A stretch of 64,000 bases of DNA. Origin: a virus. The position numbers were made by a program, and so were the translations under genes. The notes under the pieces were generated by a model, which did no database searches, was not told the origin of the DNA, and worked only from the letters and a program-made list of their open reading frames with translations. How positions within the stretch are numbered: position 1 is the first letter of the stretch; each line of letters opens with the position of its first letter. The stretch lies in the IMG/VR virus record IMGVR_UViG_3300025120_006500, positions 1 to 64,000 of that record, one strand, 5' to 3'. Shown here piece by piece: positions 17,345 through 25,267 of this stretch.

Positions 17345-17815
17345 ATGAGTAAGTTTTATAGCACAAAACATTATGGACACAACATTGGCTTGAGTGCCGT
17401 CTTTAGGCAACCAAATGCAGATCACTCACACTGTCATTTACTTCACGGTTATAGTTTAGCATTTAAATTTACATTCGGGTGTAATAAACTAGATAACAAA
17501 AACTGGGCAGTAGACTTCGGTGGACTTAAAGGAATTAAGGCTTGGTTAGAAGATAGCTTTGATCATAAAACCTGTGTAGATACTGATGATCCACATAAAG
17601 ATGAGTTTTATCGATTACAAGAAAAAGGATTATGTGAAGTACGTGAGTTCTCAGGTGTTGGTGCAGAGAAGTTTGCAGAACACGCATTTAATATGGCTGA
17701 CCAATTGATTAGATCTAATACAGATAATCGTTGTTGGGTGCATTCAGTAGAATGTGCAGAGCACGGTGCTAACTCTGCGATATACGAGGGAGATCATAAT
17801 GAGCTTAATAGCTAA
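17345..17815 (+). CDS. queD: QueD / 6-pyruvoyl-tetrahydropterin synthase-like
   Basis: 156 residues with the tunnelling-fold pattern: HSHCHLLHGYS (Cys30, His34), WAVDFGGLKGIKAWL, SFDHKT and a C-terminal VECAEHGANSAIY with the substrate Glu. It converts dihydroneopterin triphosphate to 6-carboxytetrahydropterin, between FolE and QueE. The normal HGH zinc pair reads HGY here, so one ligand is replaced or supplied by a nearby His (27, 29 or 31). ATG at 17345 follows an AGGAG ribosome site. The 3' end overlaps the next gene by 17 nt. Confidence 0.9.
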   Translation: MSKFYSTKHYGHNIGLSAVFRQPNADHSHCHLLHGYSLAFKFTFGCNKLDNKNWAVDFGGLKGIKAWLEDSFDHKTCVDTDDPHKDEFYRLQEKGLCEVREFSGVGAEKFAEHAFNMADQLIRSNTDNRCWVHSVECAEHGANSAIYEGDHNELNS

Positions 17816-18305
17816 AGCAATAGTAAAAAATAAATGTTGGATTGTCGAAGACGATGGTAACAAAGTAGGTAATATATTCCAATCACCACGTGGAGTAATA
17901 TATCACCATGAAGGTAAAAGAGAACCATTTGCCAGCTTAGGAAAACTTACTGCTCGATATAATATCAAAGTTGATAAAAATACACCAGTAAAAGTAGAAA
18001 TTGAAACGAATTCAGTTTATGGATATCCTTGTGAGCATCGAGCAAATAATATTTTGTGGGACGTGCCTAAAGGGTTACCGGTATTTACTAAAGGTAAAAA
18101 GTCTAAGAGTTTCTTTTGTGCTGGTTATTACATACTTAAATTTAATAACGGTTGGGTCAAGAGTTATTGTCCTAAGTTAATAACATTGAATAGGTATGCC
18201 TATGCTGGACCATACAACACATTAGAAGAAATGCAAGAAAACTTAAGAATAGCAAACGGAGCACTTTATGGAACATCAGTTAAGCCTGCATCTGAAGAAA
18301 TTTAA
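17799..18305 (+). CDS. Unknown protein, 168 aa
   Basis: Starts at ATG 17799 inside the queD 3' end behind a GAGGGA ribosome site; a longer in-frame start inside queD is less likely. Predicted beta-rich, with IVEDDGNKVGNIF, HEGKREPFASLGKL and an aromatic YYILKFNNGWVKSYCPK core. A C-terminal helix follows. Not recognised; no membrane segment. Shares the queD promoter. Confidence 0.65.
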   Translation: MSLIAKAIVKNKCWIVEDDGNKVGNIFQSPRGVIYHHEGKREPFASLGKLTARYNIKVDKNTPVKVEIETNSVYGYPCEHRANNILWDVPKGLPVFTKGKKSKSFFCAGYYILKFNNGWVKSYCPKLITLNRYAYAGPYNTLEEMQENLRIANGALYGTSVKPASEEI

Positions 18306-18492
18306 CGACCGAGTTAAGGTAATGAATCAAACAAACGGCAAAGAACTCCTATTGCCTAAGCTAGAAGCATTGAATCTTCATAGCGAAATATTTGAATTAC
18401 TAGCCAGGATTGAAGATCTTACAAAGAATGTAGAGACAGATAAAACGGATAATGCAAATATAGAAGCAGACTTCGATGGTGGTAATTTTTGA
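18268..18492 (+). CDS. Unknown small helical protein, 74 aa
   Basis: ATG 18268 with GGAG 8 nt upstream overlaps the previous gene by 38 nt. An internal ATG at 18322 would give 56 residues. Leu-rich central helix (LLLPKLEALNLHSEIFELLARIEDL) with an acidic tail. Function not recognised. Confidence 0.55.
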   Translation: MEHQLSLHLKKFNDRVKVMNQTNGKELLLPKLEALNLHSEIFELLARIEDLTKNVETDKTDNANIEADFDGGNF

Positions 18493-18523
18493 GTTAATAT
18501 ATAGTTATAATAGCAGTTTACTT

Positions 18524-18531
18524 GATAAATA
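18524..18531 (+). promoter_or_regulatory. T4-late-like promoter box
   Basis: GATAAATA ends directly before an ATG at 18532. The predicted start would be ~18537, just before a CGGAG ribosome site, which favours the downstream TTG at 18553 as the true initiation codon. Confidence 0.45.
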
Positions 18532-18552
18532 ATGTATACGGAGAACATTATT

Positions 18553-18840
18553 TTGAGTAGACCTAAACCAGAAGTGCTGTTAGAGCACGTTAACAAAGCA
18601 ACATATAAGAGCGATCAAGTGCTGAATAGCGAAGGCATTTGGGCAGTTTTCTTTAAAGAAAAGCCAATCAATCTTAAGACACAGAATGTCCTTATTGCCT
18701 ACCCAGGCCCTAAGTATAAGAAAGTATCCTTTAGTAATCCAGGACACGCAATTAATCTTGCTAAAAAACTTAACTCGCTATTTAAATGCGATGATTTTAC
18801 AGTCGTATTACTTAAACAAGGCGAAAAGATTTATCCATAG
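18553..18840 (+). CDS. Unknown protein, 95 aa
   Basis: Start chosen at TTG 18553: CGGAG lies 9 nt upstream, the context matches the folE TTG start, and the upstream ATG at 18532 would precede the predicted late mRNA start. Basic protein with KATYKSDQVLNSEGIWAVF and a final strand FTVVLLKQGEKIYP. No family recognised. Confidence 0.6.
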   Translation: MSRPKPEVLLEHVNKATYKSDQVLNSEGIWAVFFKEKPINLKTQNVLIAYPGPKYKKVSFSNPGHAINLAKKLNSLFKCDDFTVVLLKQGEKIYP

Positions 18841-18842
18841 GT

Positions 18843-19241
18843 ATGCCACGCACTAACGAATCACTTCAGACCATATGGCAAGCTAAATTCCAAGAATATC
18901 AGTTAAATCCATTTGCACCTAGTCGCATACATAATATAACAGCTACATATTATCCTTTGAATAAGCCATCCAGCTGGTGGTACAATCCAATTAATCCAGA
19001 CAGTTTAAGACTAACTAGATTTTCGTTTCAAATGATATCTAAGCAAAAAAAGATTAAGAATTGGAAATTTAAAACTAACGTTATACTGCCCAAGACTTTG
19101 TTAAAAATGGAAAAATACTTTACTAGTCCATATTTTATCGGTCCTAACAGTAAGTCAATCTATGTATATGACGAGCGTGATGCAATGATGTTGGGATTAC
19201 ACGCAAACAATCTCGAACAGTATATAGATAACCAATTTTAA
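18843..19241 (+). CDS. Unknown protein, 132 aa
   Basis: Begins 2 nt after the previous stop. Basic and aromatic, with a PSSWWYNPINPDSLRLTRF segment and a KFKTNVILPKTLLKMEKYF stretch. C-terminal DERDAMMLGLHANNLEQYI looks helical. No known motif or membrane segment. Its stop lies just ahead of the next promoter. Confidence 0.6.
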   Translation: MPRTNESLQTIWQAKFQEYQLNPFAPSRIHNITATYYPLNKPSSWWYNPINPDSLRLTRFSFQMISKQKKIKNWKFKTNVILPKTLLKMEKYFTSPYFIGPNSKSIYVYDERDAMMLGLHANNLEQYIDNQF

Positions 19242-19248
19242 CAAAGCA

Positions 19249-19277
19249 TTGACTTTAGCACCAAATGAGTATATACT
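19249..19277 (+). promoter_or_regulatory. Sigma70-type promoter giving a predicted leaderless mRNA
   Basis: TTGACT (19249-19254), 17-bp spacer, TATACT (19272-19277), then 6 nt and ATG 19284. A second ATG two codons later has no ribosome site either. Confidence 0.75.
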
Positions 19278-19283
19278 ATAAAT

Positions 19284-19571
19284 ATGAATATGAAATCAGC
19301 ATTCAAAAAACCTGCAACCTATGTAGATTACGATGAACAATTAACCTGGTGGGTTAAGTGGATCGCAACGGCTATGGCTATCGGGTGTGCAACACTAAGT
19401 TCATTGGACGTCTATCCATATAATGTATGGTTAGGTTTCCTAGCTGGTGTAGGGTGGACTTGGGTAGGTTGGAGATGGGGCGAGCCAGCTCTAGTAGTTA
19501 TTAATGTAGCAATGACTGTCGTATACGGCACCGGAGTTGTTTTATCACTATTAAGAATATTAGGAGCATAA
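19284..19571 (+). CDS. Small multi-pass membrane protein
   Basis: 95 residues: a ~25-residue soluble N terminus, then three hydrophobic segments (WIATAMAIGCATL; VWLGFLAGVGWTWVGW; LVVINVAMTVVYGTGVVLSLL). Core DVYPYNVW and GWRWGEP match the protein at 12731, so the two are paralogues. Expressed from a strong promoter, probably as a leaderless mRNA. Function unknown. Confidence 0.7.
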   Translation: MNMKSAFKKPATYVDYDEQLTWWVKWIATAMAIGCATLSSLDVYPYNVWLGFLAGVGWTWVGWRWGEPALVVINVAMTVVYGTGVVLSLLRILGA

Positions 19572-19575
19572 TACT

Positions 19576-19830
19576 ATGGAAACTGTAATTATAATTAGTG
19601 CATTTGTAGCAGTTGTAGCAGGGTCTCCTTGGTTGGTAGAAAAATTTAACGATTTTGAGAACTGGCAAGAGCAACGTGAGCAAGTGGCACTTATGGAAGA
19701 AATGGACCAGATGATTAAGGATCGAGGTAATACTATAATAGTACCTCCGAATCCTAATAGACAAAGACTAGTTATAACTCTAGATCCAATAATTATAAAA
19801 CCAACCAAAGGAGTAGCGTCAATTGACTGA
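19576..19830 (+). CDS. Small protein with N-terminal membrane anchor, 84 aa
   Basis: A hydrophobic N terminus (VIIISAFVAVVAGSPWLV) is followed by a charged helix (WQEQREQVALMEEMDQMIKD) and a Pro-rich beta tail. Topology resembles a phage spanin or a membrane-anchored regulator, but there is no proof. It follows the multi-pass protein by 4 nt and overlaps the next frame. Confidence 0.6.
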   Translation: METVIIISAFVAVVAGSPWLVEKFNDFENWQEQREQVALMEEMDQMIKDRGNTIIVPPNPNRQRLVITLDPIIIKPTKGVASID

Positions 19831-19987
19831 AACAGATCAACAAATAGTAGATGCAATATGGGGTGACGATCAATATGAAGTAGATCGTAAAGTATTTGAT
19901 GAAATTTTTGCATTTGCTGATGCAATTAAGAACTGTGAAGCTCAAGGAAAATTAGTAGTAGTTACCGGCATAGAAACCCTACATTAA
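19823..19987 (+). CDS. Small acidic protein, 54 aa, TTG start
   Basis: Starts at TTG 19823, overlapping the previous stop by 8 nt, with AAAGGAG about 11 nt upstream. Acidic helix (FDEIFAFADAIKNCEAQGK) followed by a strand LVVVTGIETLH. It fills the gap up to the next promoter and shares the phage's codon pattern. Not recognised. Confidence 0.5.
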   Translation: MTETDQQIVDAIWGDDQYEVDRKVFDEIFAFADAIKNCEAQGKLVVVTGIETLH

Positions 19988-19994
19988 ATAGGCA

Positions 19995-20023
19995 TTGACA
20001 GATAGTTATTTTGGTGTTATAAT
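19995..20023 (+). promoter_or_regulatory. Sigma70-type promoter before the MoxR-like ATPase gene
   Basis: TTGACA (19995-20000), 17-bp spacer, TATAAT (20018-20023): both hexamers match consensus. Predicted leader is ~25 nt with AAAAAGGAC as ribosome site. Confidence 0.8.
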
Positions 20024-20054
20024 ACTTGTATTAACATTAAAAAAGGACTAGACA

Positions 20055-21146
20055 ATGTCAGCAGAAAATAGAACAGTTACAAGTATAGAAGCAGAGACTA
20101 GTATCAGACGCTGTTTTGAAAAGAAACGCCCAGTCTTCCTTTGGGGACCTCCGGGCATTGGTAAGTCAGAATTAATTCAAAGTATTACAGACGAAATGAA
20201 AGGTCATATGATTGATCTACGTCTAGGTCAAATGGATCCTACAGACATCAGAGGCATTCCTTTTTACAATAAGGACAATGGTACAATGGATTGGGCACCT
20301 CCAATTGATCTTCCAACTAAAGAAATGGCAGAGAAATATCCTGTTATTGTTTTATTCTTTGATGAAATGAATTCAGCGGCTCCTAGTGTACAGGCCGCGG
20401 CTTATCAGCTAGTGTTAAACAGACGTATTGGCAAGTACGAACTCCCAGATAATGTTGTTATTGTAGCGGCTGGTAACAGAGAAGGTGATAAAGGTGTTAC
20501 ATATAGAATGCCATCACCATTAAGTAACAGATTTGTACATATAGAAATGAGAGTAGATTTTGAATCGTGGCAGAAGTGGGCAGTAACTAATAATGTTCAT
20601 CAAGACGTTGTAGGATATGTGTCGTTTGCCAAACAAGACTTGTTTGACTTTGATCCTAAATCTAGTTCACGTGCATTTGCAACTCCTCGTTCATGGACAT
20701 TTGTTAGTGATTTATTAGGGGACGAACTAGACACTAATACAGAGACTGATCTAGTATCAGGTACTGTTGGTGACGGTACTGCTGTTAAGTTTATGGCACA
20801 TAGAAAAATAGCTAGTCAAATGCCTAATCCAACAGACATACTTAACGGTAAGGTTAAAGATCTTGCTATTAAAGAAATATCAGCAATGTATTCATTAACT
20901 GTTTCTATGTGTTATGAGCTTAAGGCAATGCACGAAAGTAAAGATAAAGATGATAAAAAATGGCACGAAATGGTAGATAACTTTTTTAGTTATATGATGG
21001 CTAATTTTACTACAGAGTTAACAGTAATGGGTGCTAGAGTAGCTCTTACAGTTTATAACTTACCATTTGTTCCTAACAAACTAAAAACATTTGATGAGTT
21101 TCATAAACGCTTTGGCAAATATATTGTCCAGGCTGTAGGTAACTAG
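20055..21146 (+). CDS. MoxR-type AAA+ ATPase
   Basis: 363 residues: Walker A GPPGIGKSE (31-39), Walker B VLFFDEMN (Asp103-Glu104), sensor-1-like VIVAAGNREGD and an arginine-finger region MPSPLSNRFVHIEM. The helical C-terminal part is long. MoxR ATPases work with VWA-domain partners as metal-insertion or remodelling chaperones. Such a partner, also with an HExxH site, is encoded at 22458. Cytoplasmic. Target unknown. Confidence 0.9.
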   Translation: MSAENRTVTSIEAETSIRRCFEKKRPVFLWGPPGIGKSELIQSITDEMKGHMIDLRLGQMDPTDIRGIPFYNKDNGTMDWAPPIDLPTKEMAEKYPVIVLFFDEMNSAAPSVQAAAYQLVLNRRIGKYELPDNVVIVAAGNREGDKGVTYRMPSPLSNRFVHIEMRVDFESWQKWAVTNNVHQDVVGYVSFAKQDLFDFDPKSSSRAFATPRSWTFVSDLLGDELDTNTETDLVSGTVGDGTAVKFMAHRKIASQMPNPTDILNGKVKDLAIKEISAMYSLTVSMCYELKAMHESKDKDDKKWHEMVDNFFSYMMANFTTELTVMGARVALTVYNLPFVPNKLKTFDEFHKRFGKYIVQAVGN

Positions 21147-21157
21147 GGGGATAAAAG

Positions 21158-21343
21158 ATGTTAACTAAAACTTATGATGTAGTGTATTGGGGAGAAGATG
21201 GTAAGAAAGAACTTATCAGTAGTTTCCCTACAAAGGAAGAAGCACAACAAGTATATTTTAAATGTATGGAAGGTGATAAAGAAGCACAAATCAATAACAG
21301 TTATGACATCGAAGAAGGTTACGTAGGAGTTCCTGGATTTTAG
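21158..21343 (+). CDS. Unknown small protein, 61 aa
   Basis: Acidic, with KTYDVVYWGEDGKKELISSF resembling a short beta-hairpin domain and a helix EEAQQVYFKCMEG. Begins 11 nt after the ATPase gene, behind a GGGGG ribosome site, and its stop overlaps that of the minus-strand radical SAM gene. Confidence 0.55.
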   Translation: MLTKTYDVVYWGEDGKKELISSFPTKEEAQQVYFKCMEGDKEAQINNSYDIEEGYVGVPGF

Positions 21344-22356
21344 TTAGGATGTAGCTGGAATACTTTTTTAGTTTTTAGTAGATGTTCGATACCTCCAGAT
21401 ACTTCTATTTGGGGGTCTTTTTTAATTTCTTGCAATAGACTATCAAGATACTCAGTATCTTGTGTACTCATTTCTACACTGTTATCTTGCCACCACTCAT
21501 ATGTCATATGTGGCAATTTAAGCATTAGCTGTAAACAAATTTTATCTACTCCAAGGTCTTTACATAACTTAATATACTGTTCTATATCATGACAGTTCTT
21601 TTGTTGTACAACAAACTGTGTCCATACCTCAATTCCTTGCTGTTTTAATAATCGTATACCGTCTGTAACTATTGATAACTTTCCTCCACGTACCTCTTGA
21701 TATACATCTGCACTTCCAGCATCTAAACTAACTTCAACCATTTCAAGTTGATCTTTTAACTTTATAACAAGATCCATATGTTTAGTCAATTGATTGCCAT
21801 TGGTCTGCAGATTAAACATAAAGCATTTAGGTAAATTGTCATCATAAAAGAATTCAAGATAACTTGCTGATGTAAATATGTCACCACTTCCATCACAATG
21901 CACATTTACCCTATGCTCAAATTCTTTGTATTCTTGTGATAGTTTACGTAGTATTGCTGAAGCTTCTTTATTTTTCTTAGGGCTATAAATTATGTCTTTA
22001 CGACATATTTTGCATTTTAGATTACAATTATGATCTATCTGTAACTGTATGGTAGTTGGTAAAGTTGGACCAATTGGTACGTGATCAAAGTTGTCAACTT
22101 CTTCCATTCGGTGAAAGTCTACACAAACATCTTCTCTACAATGCTTAAAAGATTGATCGATAATTGTAGACCTAAACTCTTTTTGCCAATCATTGTTAAA
22201 CACTTCCGATAGACTTTTATTACCAAGTCGTGTATTCTCACCCTTACTTTGCCAAGCATCACAGAAACAGCTAGATACTACACCTGCCTGACTGTCAGGA
22301 AATAATCCACTGCGGGTAATATGTATGGTATTCCAAGGGGCTGAACAGTATTTCAT
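21340..22356 (-). CDS. Radical SAM protein with N-terminal SPASM-like Cys block
   Basis: 338 residues. The N terminus carries CSAPW (Cys4), Cys30/Cys32, GNKSLSEVF and Cys73/Cys78, resembling a SPASM/twitch auxiliary-cluster domain. The radical SAM motif CNLKCKIC (Cys111, 115, 118) follows, with the FNLQTNGN strand. It is an isolated member of the family found seven times at 34233-43463. It is inverted between plus-strand genes and has its own late-like box. Substrate unknown; peptide or protein modification is typical for SPASM-type members. Confidence 0.82.
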   Translation of the reverse strand: MKYCSAPWNTIHITRSGLFPDSQAGVVSSCFCDAWQSKGENTRLGNKSLSEVFNNDWQKEFRSTIIDQSFKHCREDVCVDFHRMEEVDNFDHVPIGPTLPTTIQLQIDHNCNLKCKICRKDIIYSPKKNKEASAILRKLSQEYKEFEHRVNVHCDGSGDIFTSASYLEFFYDDNLPKCFMFNLQTNGNQLTKHMDLVIKLKDQLEMVEVSLDAGSADVYQEVRGGKLSIVTDGIRLLKQQGIEVWTQFVVQQKNCHDIEQYIKLCKDLGVDKICLQLMLKLPHMTYEWWQDNSVEMSTQDTEYLDSLLQEIKKDPQIEVSGGIEHLLKTKKVFQLHPN

Positions 22357-22361
22357 ATAAG

Positions 22362-22369
22362 TATTTATG
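22362..22369 (-). promoter_or_regulatory. T4-late-like promoter box
   Basis: On the minus strand, CATAAATA followed by CTTAT and ATG 22356 (5-nt gap). The 13-nt context TTCATAAATACTT is identical to that at 6532-6544. Confidence 0.5.
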
Positions 22370-22394
22370 AATCCATACTATGGCCATTTTGGTA

Positions 22395-22423
22395 TTGACT
22401 TACTGCCAAAAAGACTGTATAAT
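22395..22423 (+). promoter_or_regulatory. Sigma70-type promoter before the VWA/metallopeptidase gene
   Basis: TTGACT (22395-22400), 17-bp spacer, TATAAT (22418-22423). Leader ~28 nt with AAAAAGG as ribosome site for ATG 22458. Confidence 0.8.
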
Positions 22424-22457
22424 ATACATATTAAAGCAAAAAAGGTGACTAGACAAA

Positions 22458-23750
22458 ATGGCAACTTCAACAGCAAACGATAAAGAATACAAAAGTTTAG
22501 TAGGATGTGTAACAGATCCAAAAACTGATGCAGAAGTACGTGAAAAAATTATCAGTGCTCGTATTGCACTATTACTAAAAGCACCTTTCTTTGGTAACCT
22601 AGCTACACGTCTAGAAGTAATTAATGCTGATAAATGGTGTGGTACAGCCGCAACTGACGGACGTAAGCTGTATTACAATTCTGAATTTCTTAAAACTATG
22701 CCTGCTAAACAATTAGAATTTTTAATTGGACACGAAGTACTACATTGTGTTTATGATCATATGGGGCGTTGTGGAGACCGTGATAGACGCTTATGGAACA
22801 TAGCAGACGACTATTGTGTAAATCAAGATCTTGTAGATCAAAACATAGGTGAAAAGATTCCAGTAGGATTATATGATACAAAATATAAAGGTATGAGTGC
22901 AGAAGAAGTATATGATGATCTTTATGAACAAGCAGACAAGATCGATGTTGACAATCTATTAGATCAATTGATCGATGAACATCTAGATGGAGAAGAAAAT
23001 GGCGAAGGCGCTGAAGAAGGTAAAGACGGGAATGGAGATGGCAAAGGTAAAAGCGGTGCTAAGCCGAAAATATCAGCGGCTGAGAGAAAAGAGATCAGAG
23101 ACGAAATGAAAGAAGCTATGTTATCCGCGGCACAAAGTTCAGGTGTAGGTAACTTACCAAAAGGTGTACAAAGATTAATTGGCGAATTTACTGCACCACA
23201 ACTTAACTGGAACGAACTAATACAACAAGAAATAAAAAGTGTTCTTAAATCAGACTATACGTTTGCTCGTGCAAGTCGTAAAGGATGGCATATGGATGCT
23301 ATTCTTCCAGGCAGTAACTTTGATGATGATATTGATATTGCTATATGTACTGATGCATCAGGGTCAATGACCGACGAAATGAATCAACAAATTTATAGTG
23401 AAATAAAAGGTATAATGGAGAGCTTTGGTAACTTTAGATTACACCTTTGGACATTTGATACCGAGTGCTATAATGCACAAGTGTTTACTCCAGAAAACAT
23501 CGACGAAATAATGGACTATAAAGTTGCTGGTGGCGGTGGTACTGACTTTATGTGCAACTGGGAGTTCATGAAGGCAAATGATATATTACCTAAAAAACTT
23601 ATAATGTTCACAGATGGATATGCTTGGGATAGTTGGGGTGATCCTAACTACTGCGATACACTATTTGTTATACACGGGTCAAAAGATATTGAGGCTCCAT
23701 TTGGTATGACAACGTACTATGAATTTGAAAAAGATAAAGTTCGTGCTTAG
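22458..23750 (+). CDS. Metallopeptidase-like/VWA domain protein (DUF2201-type)
   Basis: 430 residues. The N-terminal domain carries FLIGHEVLHCVYDHM (HEVLH at 92-96), a zinc-peptidase motif with a conserved aspartate-rich IADDYCVN downstream. A Gly/Lys/Asp-rich linker (about 165-200) leads to a VWA domain whose MIDAS motif is ICTDASGSM (about 297-305). MoxR ATPase at 20055 is the expected partner. Together they may process or remodel a protein during infection. Cleavage activity is inferred, since all five HExxH residues are kept. Confidence 0.85.
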   Translation: MATSTANDKEYKSLVGCVTDPKTDAEVREKIISARIALLLKAPFFGNLATRLEVINADKWCGTAATDGRKLYYNSEFLKTMPAKQLEFLIGHEVLHCVYDHMGRCGDRDRRLWNIADDYCVNQDLVDQNIGEKIPVGLYDTKYKGMSAEEVYDDLYEQADKIDVDNLLDQLIDEHLDGEENGEGAEEGKDGNGDGKGKSGAKPKISAAERKEIRDEMKEAMLSAAQSSGVGNLPKGVQRLIGEFTAPQLNWNELIQQEIKSVLKSDYTFARASRKGWHMDAILPGSNFDDDIDIAICTDASGSMTDEMNQQIYSEIKGIMESFGNFRLHLWTFDTECYNAQVFTPENIDEIMDYKVAGGGGTDFMCNWEFMKANDILPKKLIMFTDGYAWDSWGDPNYCDTLFVIHGSKDIEAPFGMTTYYEFEKDKVRA

Positions 23751-24036
23751 TCGAGGCGAACCAAATCCACTTAACGTAACTGACCTAAGAAGAATTGATC
23801 ATTGCCCACCTCACTTTACCAAAGTGACATTTGAACCTTTTGCCAAAGAAAAAGTGTTTAGTGATTGGCTTTGGGAAAATCTAGAAGGTAGGTTTTATAT
23901 CGGCGATCACGTTGTAGACCGCAAAGATACTGGCAAACCTATCGATCGACATCTACTAGTAGGATTCGAATTACCAACAGAAGCTAGCTATTTTAGCTTG
24001 TTAATGCCAACTCTAAATCACCCAGATTTTACCTAA
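23719..24036 (+). CDS. Unknown protein, 105 aa
   Basis: The first ATG (23719) lies 32 nt inside the VWA gene; a GTG at 23743 is an alternative start with a weak AAAG site. Segment FEPFAKEKVFSDWLWENLEGRFYIGDHVV resembles a small alpha/beta domain. A Lys/Arg-rich N terminus precedes it. Function not recognised. Confidence 0.55.
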   Translation: MNLKKIKFVLSRGEPNPLNVTDLRRIDHCPPHFTKVTFEPFAKEKVFSDWLWENLEGRFYIGDHVVDRKDTGKPIDRHLLVGFELPTEASYFSLLMPTLNHPDFT

Positions 24037-24129
24037 TAACGCTCTAAGAAATTTTACCATCCTTGTCTCTCCGGTTAAATATTAATGTTATGATGAAGAA
24101 TGAACGCAAACAAACGACCGGAGAACTTA

Positions 24130-24456
24130 ATGGCAACTCGACTACCTAAGACAAAAGCTAAGGCTAAAGCTAAAGCAACAGTTAAAGCAACAGCAACACC
24201 TGCGTCAGCTGACGCAATGAGAAACGAATCTAGTACTCCACCTGAAGGATTATCTGACACTTCAATACAACTACAAGATTTAGTATTGGTTACACAAATT
24301 ATACAGATATGTTCATCACGTGGAGCATTTAATGCAGACGAACTAAAACAGGTTGGTGATCTTTATACTAAACTTGTTACGTTCTTACAAGCAACTGGTG
24401 CAATAATGGATGCAAAAACTCCACCAGCACCAGAAGTATCATCAACGGAGAAATAA
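24130..24456 (+). CDS. Lys/Ala-rich-tailed protein, 108 aa
   Basis: Start at ATG 24130 follows CCGGAGAACTTA. An upstream in-frame ATG at 24100 would add 10 residues. The N terminus is histone-H1-like (LPKTKAKAKAKATVKATA) and the rest is helical (DLVLVTQIIQICSSRGAF). It is the first of three adjacent genes with such tails, so a nucleic-acid-binding or packaging role is possible. No family recognised. Confidence 0.6.
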   Translation: MATRLPKTKAKAKAKATVKATATPASADAMRNESSTPPEGLSDTSIQLQDLVLVTQIIQICSSRGAFNADELKQVGDLYTKLVTFLQATGAIMDAKTPPAPEVSSTEK

Positions 24457-24457
24457 A

Positions 24458-25267
24458 ATGGCAATAATGAAACACGTCGGAAGACACGGCGACAAAAAAG
24501 TAGTAGTAGCTTACAATACAGTACCAGATGAAGATCATATGTGTCTAGTAATTTACAATGAATCTTTACCAAGAAACGTAGCGACTGACCTTGATAACTG
24601 TGTAAAATCAGCTGTTGGACAAGAGTCTGTATCTTTAGCTGATGCACTATATAGATTCACAACAGGTGACGGTGTTAATTTGCTAGGAGTATTACATAAA
24701 GGTAATTGGATTAAGAAAGTACAAACTAAACAGGTAATACTTACTCCAAATGCCGCAACAAATGTTCGTCTAGACGAGTTAAATTCTATTATGGCTAAAA
24801 TGGCAACAGGCCAAGACGCTATTGATGAATTAGCCGCTATCGATGAAGGGTTAGGCTATGCTAGTACTAATAAAGAAAAAGCAATGGACAAGAAAAAGCA
24901 AAAGCTGAAAAAAGATCAACTAGATCAAGAAACTCAATGGGGCCGTGATGTTGGAATGGGACCTAATGATGCTGAAATGTCTAGAGGGCAAGGAGAAGCT
25001 AAAACAAGTTCGGGCGATATGACAGGATTTGCTAAAGCAATGTCTGAAGGAACAACACCTAACTTGCGTGAAGCATTAACTGATGCAGATCTTGCGGCAA
25101 GTAGTTTGTCACAGGCTAAAGGATTAGAAGCACAGGCTAAGAGTTTACTAGCTGAAGCAACACGTTTAAAAGCTGAAGCAAAATCATTTGCTCCTGCGAA
25201 AGCAAAAGCAACTAAAACTAAAGCAAAGGCAAAAAATGGCAGAACAACCAAAAAAGCTACCGCGTAA
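24458..25267 (+). CDS. Protein with basic C-terminal tail, 269 aa
   Basis: ATG 24458 follows GGAGAAATAAA. The N-terminal ~110 residues form a mixed domain (MKHVGRHGDKKVVVAYNT; LLGVLHKGNWIKKVQ). A coiled, Lys/Gln-rich middle (KEKAMDKKKQKLKKDQLDQ) follows, then an Ala/Lys-rich C terminus (AKAKATKTKAKAKNGR) like histone H1. Overlaps the next gene by 32 nt. Possible DNA-binding or virion-internal protein; unproven. Confidence 0.65.
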   Translation: MAIMKHVGRHGDKKVVVAYNTVPDEDHMCLVIYNESLPRNVATDLDNCVKSAVGQESVSLADALYRFTTGDGVNLLGVLHKGNWIKKVQTKQVILTPNAATNVRLDELNSIMAKMATGQDAIDELAAIDEGLGYASTNKEKAMDKKKQKLKKDQLDQETQWGRDVGMGPNDAEMSRGQGEAKTSSGDMTGFAKAMSEGTTPNLREALTDADLAASSLSQAKGLEAQAKSLLAEATRLKAEAKSFAPAKAKATKTKAKAKNGRTTKKATA

